Shown here piece after piece: positions 58,035 to 64,000 of a stretch of 64,000 nucleotides of DNA (its first letter is position 1; every line of letters begins with the position of its first letter). The stretch comes from Sideroxydans sp. (GTDB lineage: Bacteria; Pseudomonadota; Gammaproteobacteria; Burkholderiales; Gallionellaceae), in assembly GCA_027310725.1 (NCBI GenBank), contig DAIDAG010000078.1, positions 62,001 through 126,000 of the forward strand. Direction: 5' to 3'. The notes beneath the pieces are model-generated. The model was given only the letters and a program-made list of their open reading frames with translations. It did no database searches and was not told the origin of the DNA. Made by a program: the position numbers and the translations under genes.

Positions 58035-58433
58035 CTATTCCTGAGGCGGCAAAGGCCGGGGCTTGCGATCATCTCCCACGGCGACATAAGTCAGCGTCGC
58101 TTCGGTCACCTTGAGGCAGGTCGGATTCTCGGGATCGCGCTGCACAAAGACTTCGACATCCACAGTGACCGATGTCGTCCCCACCTTCAATATCCTGGTG
58201 TAAAAACTGACGATATCGCCGACAAAGATGGGCTGTTTGAACACGAATGAATTGACCGCTATGGTCGCCACCCTTCCTTTGGCGCGGTGCACCGCCGGGA
58301 TGCTGCCGGCGATATCCACTTGCCCCATCAACCAGCCGCCGAAGATATCTCCGGTGTAGTTGGCATCCGAAGGCATGGCCGCCACGCGCAAGGTAGGCTG
58401 GCGGTCCGGTAGTGTTGCTGATGTTGTATTCAT
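58035..58433 (-). CDS. Acyl-CoA thioesterase (YciA-type hotdog)
   Basis: A 132-residue single hotdog domain with the family signature PSDANYTGDIFGGWLMGQVDIAGS and VGDIVSFYTRILKVGTTSVTVDVEVF. YciA-like enzymes hydrolyse a wide range of acyl-CoAs in the cytoplasm and relieve CoA sequestration. It starts three bases past the stop of the acyl-CoA ligase gene, so the pair is coupled. Confidence 0.92.
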   Translation of the reverse strand: MNTTSATLPDRQPTLRVAAMPSDANYTGDIFGGWLMGQVDIAGSIPAVHRAKGRVATIAVNSFVFKQPIFVGDIVSFYTRILKVGTTSVTVDVEVFVQRDPENPTCLKVTEATLTYVAVGDDRKPRPLPPQE

Positions 58434-58436
58434 CGT

Positions 58437-60245
58437 TCAGTGTCCCTTGTAAAGTTCGTCGATCTGCGCCGCAAATCGTTGCGCGACGACGGCACGTTTG
58501 AGTTTCAAAGTCGGCGTGAGCAACCCGTTGTCTATGGTCCACGGCTCCCGCAGCAGCAGCACGCGATGCACATTGGCATAGCCGGGAAACTCGCTCATGT
58601 TGCGCGCGATACGCCGCAATACCTTCGCTTCCACGTTGCTGTCGGTCAGCGATTCCGGCATGTCCGACCGCACGCCGACCTTTGCGGCGACTGCGGGCCA
58701 CACCTCCGGATTAAGCACGGCCAGCGCAACCAGGTAAGGGCGGGCCTCGCCGCATATCATCACCTGGTCGATCAGGGGATCATGCAGGATGGCGGCCTCG
58801 ATGTCGGCGGGTGGCATCTTCTCCCCGTTGGACAGCACGATGATCTCCTTAAGACGACCGGTGATATAGATGTGCCCCGTCTCGCTGATGCGCGCAGTGT
58901 CGCCGGTGTTCAGCCAGCCGTCCGCGTCGATCATGGCCCTGGTCGCCTCGGGATTGTTCCAGTATCCCATCATCACGTTCGGCCCCTTCACCAGTAGCGC
59001 ACTCTGCTCGCCCACCTTCACCTGCACGCCGCGTATCGCTTGCCCCACGCTGTCCGGGAAATTGTTGTCCAGTTTGTTGCCCGCCACGATGGGGCTGGTC
59101 TCGGTGAGTCCGTAGCCCTGCACCACGGGCAGACCCAGGCCGATGAACATGCGCGAGATCTCCGGTGCCAGCGCCGCACCGCTGGTGACGGCAGTGCGCA
59201 AGCGTCCGCCGAGCCTGTCCATGATCTTTTGCGCCACCAGCCTTTGCAACAGGGGCCAAAGCAGAAATGAGAATTTCCAGCCTGCACGCCCCTGGGCATG
59301 TTGAAAGCGCGACCAGCCGACATCCACTGCCAGCTTGAACAACATGCGTTTGAGCGGTGAACCATCCCGCAGCTTGGTGTTGATCGCACCGTATATGCGC
59401 TCGTAGATACGCGGAACGGAGATCAGGAGGGTCGGGCGTATGATTTGCAGATCTTCCGACAGTAAAGGAATGGACCGCGCATAGGCGACCGTCGCTCCAG
59501 TCATCACCTGCATGTAATAGCCGCAGGTACGTTCGAACGTGTGGGATAAAGGAAGGAAGGAAAGCATCAGATCGCTCTGGAATACCGCAAAAGTGGCCCT
59601 GCCGTCATAAATATTGCTCAGCATATTGGAATGGCTCAGCATCACGCCCTTGGGCTTGCCGGTGGTGCCCGACGTGTAGATGATGCTTGCCAGTTCGCCG
59701 CTCTCGCACGGGACGGCGGGCAGCAACTCAACCGACTGTGCGTGCAGGTATTTCGCGGCCGGCACCAGGCGCGCCTCCTGGCTCTTGAAATCGTCCAGCG
59801 AGATGAAGCGTTGCACACAGCCCATCTGGCCTACCACGCCGCTGAGTTCCCGCCATTGCTCGGCGGTCTCGAACAGCACCACTTTCACTTGCGCGTCGTT
59901 GACGATGTAGGCGATGTTCTCGGCCCGATCCACCGTGTAGAGCGGCACCACGACCAGACCCAGCGACATCGCCGCCTGATCGAACAAGACCCATTGCGGG
60001 CAATTGCGCAGCATGAGCGCGACACGGTCGCCCTTGGCCAGTCCCTCTTGCGCCAAAGCCGCCTGCCAGCGCGCCACCTGTTCCAGCATCTGTCCCCAGC
60101 TCAGATCGACCCACACCGACTGCCGGTTGTCGAAATAACGGTATGCGATCTTGTCCCTCGTCCTGCGCACCCGTTCCAGGAACAAACCGTGCAAAGTCAC
60201 CGCCTGTTGTGGCGATATCACATCGTCATTTTCTGGTGTCGTCAT
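58437..60245 (-). CDS. Long-chain acyl-CoA synthetase (AMP-forming)
   Basis: A 602-residue AMP-binding enzyme of the FadD15-like/long-chain ligase group. Motifs: TIIYTSGTTGKPKGVMLSH core (about 185-203, seen as IIYTSGTTGKPKGV), LPLSHTFERT, GYGLTETSPIV, GWLNTGDTARI and GRLKEIIVLSNGEK. It activates imported fatty acids to acyl-CoA at the inner face of the membrane. ATG at 60245 is preceded by AGGGAA; the open frame extends upstream without homology. It lies 28 bases downstream of the SDR gene. Confidence 0.92.
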   Translation of the reverse strand: MTTPENDDVISPQQAVTLHGLFLERVRRTRDKIAYRYFDNRQSVWVDLSWGQMLEQVARWQAALAQEGLAKGDRVALMLRNCPQWVLFDQAAMSLGLVVVPLYTVDRAENIAYIVNDAQVKVVLFETAEQWRELSGVVGQMGCVQRFISLDDFKSQEARLVPAAKYLHAQSVELLPAVPCESGELASIIYTSGTTGKPKGVMLSHSNMLSNIYDGRATFAVFQSDLMLSFLPLSHTFERTCGYYMQVMTGATVAYARSIPLLSEDLQIIRPTLLISVPRIYERIYGAINTKLRDGSPLKRMLFKLAVDVGWSRFQHAQGRAGWKFSFLLWPLLQRLVAQKIMDRLGGRLRTAVTSGAALAPEISRMFIGLGLPVVQGYGLTETSPIVAGNKLDNNFPDSVGQAIRGVQVKVGEQSALLVKGPNVMMGYWNNPEATRAMIDADGWLNTGDTARISETGHIYITGRLKEIIVLSNGEKMPPADIEAAILHDPLIDQVMICGEARPYLVALAVLNPEVWPAVAAKVGVRSDMPESLTDSNVEAKVLRRIARNMSEFPGYANVHRVLLLREPWTIDNGLLTPTLKLKRAVVAQRFAAQIDELYKGH

Positions 60246-60273
60246 CCCATATTCCCTGTTTTTATTATGTATG

Positions 60274-61092
60274 CTACAAGAACAGATCGCTGAACAGTTG
60301 CTTGCCCGGGCTGACCGCATATTGTTCAAAGTCCTTCACACCTTCCGCGCGCAGCACTTCATCGTCGATGAAGAAGTGGCCGCTGAATGTCTTGCTGTCG
60401 CGCAACAGGATGGCATGCGCCGCGTCCGCCACGATGGCCGGCTTGCGCGAAGCAAGCAGGATGGCTTCGGGGAAGTTGAATTCGATGGCGGCAGTCGCGA
60501 TGGTCGTGCGCGGCCACAGGCAGTTCACCGCGATACCGTCGTCCGCGAATTCCTTCGCCATGCCCAGGGCGCACAGGCTCATGCCGAATTTGGAGATGGA
60601 ATAGGCGACGTGCGGCGCGAACCATTTCGCCTCGAAATTGAGCGGCGGCGACAGCGTCAGGATATGAGGATTCGCCGCTTTCCGGAGATGCGGAATGCAG
60701 GCCTGCGAAGCAAGAAAGGTCGCGCGCATGTTCACGTCCCACATCAGGTCGAGACGCTTGGCGGGAGTTTGCAGCGTGGGCGTGAGACTGATGGCACTGG
60801 CATTGTTGACCAGCACGTCGATGCCGCCGAAGTGGGCTGCCGCCTGCTCGACCGCCGCATGAATGGCTTGCTCGTCGCGCACGTCGAGCTGGATCGCCAG
60901 CGCCTGGCCGCCCGCGGCGACCGCTTCTTCCGCCACGCTGTGTATGGTTCCGGGCAGCTTGGGATGCGCCTCAACCGTCTTGCCGGTGATGACCACCCTG
61001 GCCCCATCGCGTGCGCAACGCAACGCGATCTCGCGTCCGATGCCGCGGCTGGATCCGGTGATGAAGATCACCTTGTCGCGCAGGCCGGTCAT
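60274..61092 (-). CDS. Short-chain dehydrogenase/reductase of the fatty-acid operon
   Basis: A 272-residue SDR resembling the HSDL2/SDR-type proteins: ITGSSRGIGREIALRCARDGARVVI (positions 10-34), NNASAIS and catalytic YSISK with an upstream SPP segment in place of the common Ser motif. The exact substrate is unknown; an acyl-CoA- or hydroxyacyl-linked oxidoreduction fits the context. The start overlaps the acyl-CoA dehydrogenase stop as ATGA. Confidence 0.87.
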   Translation of the reverse strand: MTGLRDKVIFITGSSRGIGREIALRCARDGARVVITGKTVEAHPKLPGTIHSVAEEAVAAGGQALAIQLDVRDEQAIHAAVEQAAAHFGGIDVLVNNASAISLTPTLQTPAKRLDLMWDVNMRATFLASQACIPHLRKAANPHILTLSPPLNFEAKWFAPHVAYSISKFGMSLCALGMAKEFADDGIAVNCLWPRTTIATAAIEFNFPEAILLASRKPAIVADAAHAILLRDSKTFSGHFFIDDEVLRAEGVKDFEQYAVSPGKQLFSDLFL

Positions 61093-63614
61093 CCCTGATT
61101 CGCCCTCAATGTTTCCGGCGCGAAGTCGTCAACCATGATGACCTTGCGGCGCAAGGCGTAATCGCGTTCCAGCTGCTGCGCCTGCCCGGCATCGATGTAG
61201 CCGAGTTCGCGTGCTTCGCTTATCTGCTGCAGTTCTTCGCGCGCTTTGATCTTGCCTTCCTTGCGCGCCTTCTCCAGAACGGCCTGCAACGGCTCGCACA
61301 CCAGGGTGCTGGCAAGCGCGGCCTCCAAAGCGCCGACGGCGTCTTTCTCGTCGTAAGTGGGAGAGTCGCGCAGCGATTCGTTTGCCTCCTCGCCCGCTTG
61401 CGGGAGAGGATTGATGAGAGGGGAAGGCGCATTACGATGCGCCTTCGGGATGAACATGCCCGCCGTCAGGCGATCCCGTGCCGCGCCGGGTTTGAGCAAC
61501 AACGAGGCGACCTGATGGCCGACATGGTCGCTGGGCGGCTTGCGGCATTGTCCCAGCGGGAAGATCATGGCGCGCAACACCAGCGCGGCAAAGCGGTTGG
61601 GAAAGTTCTGCAGCACGCCGTCGAGCGCTGTCTGGATGCGATAAAGGCCGTCCTGCATTCCCCAGTGCAACAGCGGCAGGTCCTCTTCGGGACGTCCGTC
61701 GTCCTCGAAACGTTTCAGCACCGCGGAGCAGAGGTACATCTGGCTCAATACATCGCCGAGACGCGCGGACAGCTTCTCGCGGCGTTTGAGTGCGCCACCC
61801 AACACCAGCATGGAAACATCCGAAGCGAAAGCGAACGCGGCTGAATAACGCGTCAGCGCCTGATAGTAGCCTTTGGTCGGTTGCTCGGTCGGCACGCCGA
61901 TGATGCGCCCGCCGGTCAGACCGTAGACCAGGCTGCGCACCGCGTTGCTCAGGCTGAAACTGATATGCCCGAACAGGGCGGCATCGAATTCGCGCACGGC
62001 ACGTTTGGTGTCCTCATCGTGCGCGGCATGGATCTCTTTCAGCACGTAAGGATGCGAGCGCACGGCACCCTGTCCGAATATGATCAGACTGCGCGTGAGG
62101 ATATTCGCTCCTTCCACCGTGATGCCGATCGGTGTTTGCTGGTAAGCACGCCCCAGATAGTTATCGGGCCCCAGGCATATCCCCTTGCCCCCGTGCACGT
62201 CCATCGCATCGTTGATGGCGATACGTCCGCGCTCGGTGCAATGGTATTTGACGATGGCGGAGATGACAGACGGTTTGCCGCCCAGATCCAGCGCTTGCGC
62301 CGTCATCGTGCGCGCCGCATCCATCACATACAGATTGCCGCCGATGCGGGTCAGCGCTTCTTCCACGCCTTCGAACTTGCCCACTGGTACCTTGAACTGT
62401 TTGCGCACGCGGCAATAGGCGCCGCTGGTACGCGCCGCCAGCTTGACGCCGCCTGTCGCGCTGGCCGGTAGCGAGATGGAGCGTCCCGCCGCCAGACATT
62501 CCATCAGCATGCGCCAGCCTTGCCCGATGCGCATGGTGCCACCGATGATGTAGTCCATGGGGATGAATACGTCCTTGCCCGTGGTCGGGCCGTTCAGGAA
62601 GGCGGAGTTGAGCGGGAAGTGACGGCGACCCACATTGACGCCGGGGGTATCGGTCGGGATCAGCGCCAGCGTGATGCCGCGCGAGACTTCGGCGCCCAGC
62701 AGGTTTTGCGGATCGAAGAGCTTGAAAGCCAGGCCGAGCAGCGTTGCGACCGGAGCCAGCGTGATGTAGCGCTTCTCCCAGGTGACACGCACGCCGAGTA
62801 CATTGCTGTGTCCGTTGAAATCGCCGTAGCAGACGACGCCGTAATCGGGGATCGCACCCGCATCCGAACCGGCGAGCGGCCCGGTCAGGGCGAAGCAGGG
62901 GATTTCCTTGCCGCATGCCAGGTTGCGCAGGTATTTTTCCTTTTGTTCCTGCGTGCCGTAATGCAGCAGCAATTCGGCCGGCCCCAACGAGTTGGGCACC
63001 ATCACCGTCACCGCCGCCGTGCCGCTACGCGAAGCGACCTTTGCCACCACTGCCGATTGCGCCTGTGCGGAGAATTCCAGGCCGCCGTATTCCTTCGGGA
63101 TGATCATGCCGAAGAACCCTTTGTCCTTGATGAACTGCCAGGCTTCCGGCGACAAGTCCTGTCTTGTGTGGGTGACATCCCAGTCGTCCACCATCGCGCA
63201 AAGCTGCTCGACTTCGTTATCGAGAAAAGCTTGCTCGCGCTCGCTCAGGCCGGTCTTGGGCAAGGCCAGCAATTGCCTCCAGTGCGGGTTGCCGCTGAAC
63301 AATTCGCCGTCCCAGCCGACCGTACCGGCGTCCAGCGCCTCTTGCTCTGTCTGCGAAACCTGCGGCAGTATTTTGCGGAAAATGCCAAGAATGAAGCTGC
63401 TGACCAGCAGACGGCGCAAGGTGGGAATGCCCAGGACAGCGAGGAAGATGCCGAGCGCGATGTAAACCGTTTGCAGGGCTCCGTCGGAAATTCGGCTTAC
63501 CATTGCCACCAGCGGCACGAGTACCGCGAAAGCGATCAGCCATCCCCAGATGGAAGAGCGGAAGAAGGCCAGCAATAAGGCCACTACCAGCACCACTAAT
63601 ATCAATATTGCCAT
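61089..63614 (-). CDS. fadE: Acyl-CoA dehydrogenase (FadE-type), with repeat-derived insert
   Basis: An 841-residue FadE. Two membrane helices open the protein (ILILVVLVVALLLAFF and a second by residue 65), then the dehydrogenase domains (FFGMIIPKEYGGLEFS, FALTGPLAGSDAGAIPD, YHCTERGRIAINDAMDVHGGKG in pieces) and the DUF1974 C-terminal region. It catalyses the first step of beta-oxidation at the membrane. Residues about 729-744 (PSPLINPLPQAGEEA) are the translation of a palindromic repeat at 61383-61430. Start at 63614 has AGAGGGAAG upstream; the frame continues further up without homology. First gene of the long fatty-acid operon. Confidence 0.92.
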   Translation of the reverse strand: MAILILVVLVVALLLAFFRSSIWGWLIAFAVLVPLVAMVSRISDGALQTVYIALGIFLAVLGIPTLRRLLVSSFILGIFRKILPQVSQTEQEALDAGTVGWDGELFSGNPHWRQLLALPKTGLSEREQAFLDNEVEQLCAMVDDWDVTHTRQDLSPEAWQFIKDKGFFGMIIPKEYGGLEFSAQAQSAVVAKVASRSGTAAVTVMVPNSLGPAELLLHYGTQEQKEKYLRNLACGKEIPCFALTGPLAGSDAGAIPDYGVVCYGDFNGHSNVLGVRVTWEKRYITLAPVATLLGLAFKLFDPQNLLGAEVSRGITLALIPTDTPGVNVGRRHFPLNSAFLNGPTTGKDVFIPMDYIIGGTMRIGQGWRMLMECLAAGRSISLPASATGGVKLAARTSGAYCRVRKQFKVPVGKFEGVEEALTRIGGNLYVMDAARTMTAQALDLGGKPSVISAIVKYHCTERGRIAINDAMDVHGGKGICLGPDNYLGRAYQQTPIGITVEGANILTRSLIIFGQGAVRSHPYVLKEIHAAHDEDTKRAVREFDAALFGHISFSLSNAVRSLVYGLTGGRIIGVPTEQPTKGYYQALTRYSAAFAFASDVSMLVLGGALKRREKLSARLGDVLSQMYLCSAVLKRFEDDGRPEEDLPLLHWGMQDGLYRIQTALDGVLQNFPNRFAALVLRAMIFPLGQCRKPPSDHVGHQVASLLLKPGAARDRLTAGMFIPKAHRNAPSPLINPLPQAGEEANESLRDSPTYDEKDAVGALEAALASTLVCEPLQAVLEKARKEGKIKAREELQQISEARELGYIDAGQAQQLERDYALRRKVIMVDDFAPETLRANQG
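61383..61430. repeat. Palindromic repeat inside the fadE gene
   Basis: CCTCCTCGCCCGC-TT-GCGGGAGAGG is a hairpin of the type CTCTCCCGC...GCGGGAGAG seen as intergenic repeats in many Proteobacteria. Here it is in frame in the C-terminal part of FadE and encodes PSPLINPLPQAGEEA. No frame shift results. Confidence 0.7.
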
Positions 63615-63757
63615 CTTCTTCCCTCTTAATTCTTGTACGTGGATAGCACTAACTTTAACCGCAGCCCGGTGTGCTGACAATGGATATATTCCTGCAATAA
63701 AAATTGCGGCACAGCCAGGCGATTGACTATCGCACCGGACTTCGCCACACTGCACGC

Positions 63758-64000
63758 ATGTATCGTTCATCCAGAAAATTTGTCGCACTGTTTTTGCTGC
63801 TATGGCTGCCGCTTTTTACCGGTAGCGCGCTGGCGGCAACGGTATCCATGCAGATGCAGCAAGGCAGAAGTCATGAAGCTGCCGCTGTCCACATGATGCC
63901 GCATGCCGGCATGGACATGCATCATCAGCCCCCCTGCAAGATGCACGCTGCAACGGATGAACATGGCTCGTCCTGCAGCGCTTGCGGTGTCTGTCATCTG
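63758..64000 (+). CDS. Exported His/Met/Cys-rich protein (partial)
   Basis: The first 81 codons of a gene running off the window end. A signal peptide (FVALFLLLWLPLFTGSALA) is followed by a segment dense in Met and His (MMPHAGMDMHHQPPCKMH) and a cysteine group CSACGVCHL. Periplasmic Met/His-rich proteins of this sort, including DUF2946-like members, are typically linked to copper handling. No ribosome site is obvious before the ATG at 63758. It is divergent from fadE. The rest of the gene is needed to fix its family. Confidence 0.65.
   Translation, partial: MYRSSRKFVALFLLLWLPLFTGSALAATVSMQMQQGRSHEAAAVHMMPHAGMDMHHQPPCKMHAATDEHGSSCSACGVCHL

Overview
The window is bacterial chromosome, most consistent with a Betaproteobacterium of the Nitrosomonadales/Gallionellaceae kind. 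That placement is inferred from gene order (mdh divergent from sdhCDAB-sdhE-gltA-sucA-sucB, a monomeric NADP isocitrate dehydrogenase, a TonB receptor / ABC-type binding protein / hybrid kinase trio) and from protein character; no marker was searched. Base composition is moderately GC-rich except for two AT-richer islets (about 9.7-11.8 kb and 49.3-51.5 kb).

Layout. 1-2.2 kb: end of lysS, a Crp/Fnr regulator, two tandem copies of a 64-residue DUF2892 membrane protein with a consensus CRP-type site between them, and a one-haem periplasmic DUF3365 protein. 2.2-7.2 kb (minus): TonB receptor, periplasmic binding protein and hybrid histidine kinase. 7.7-9.7 kb: DODA-type dioxygenase and a quinone-reductase-like flavoprotein, the latter divergent from an HxlR regulator with a perfect palindromic operator. 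9.7-11.8 kb: accessory islet (FRG-domain protein, two small orphan genes, MITE-like repeat). 11.8-22.8 kb: short-chain acid / ketone-body block: CoA-transferase, GntP permease, NarL-type two-component pair, thiolase, acetoacetyl-CoA reductase, AtoE transporter, acetoacetyl-CoA synthetase. 22.9-25.9 kb: Fur divergent from a cupredoxin/FTR1/outer-membrane iron-uptake set, then a PepSY protein preceded by a BqsR/PmrA-type box. A tRNA-Leu(UAG) follows.

26.2-39.7 kb is the TCA core: an AcuI-like reductase, sucB, sucA, gltA, sdhE, sdhB, sdhA, sdhD, sdhC (all minus), mdh (plus) and icd (minus). 40.1-46.6 kb holds a low-complexity periplasmic protein, the complete AmmeMemoRadiSam triad, an HD-GYP phosphodiesterase and an ATP-grasp-like / chalcone-isomerase-like pair. 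46.8-63.6 kb is a long minus-strand fatty-acid degradation block: FadE-type dehydrogenase, SDR, acyl-CoA ligase, thioesterase, two FadL porins flanking a secreted GDSL esterase, a FadB-type bifunctional enzyme and, downstream, a thiolase. Between FadB and the thiolase-CnoX section sits an AT-rich cassette of three genes: a two-helix membrane protein with a macro domain, an OGFr_N-domain protein and a sirtuin.

Together the genes describe an organism able to import fatty acids and ketone bodies, oxidise them to acetyl-CoA and burn that in a complete TCA cycle, with iron-responsive control nearby. The strongest candidate for an undescribed system is the TM-macro / OGFr_N / SIR2 cassette, whose first gene resembles the membrane effector of type II Thoeris although no TIR gene is present. 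A second theme is short palindromic or tandem repeats inserted in frame into coding genes (fadB-like, fadE-like, sdhE).
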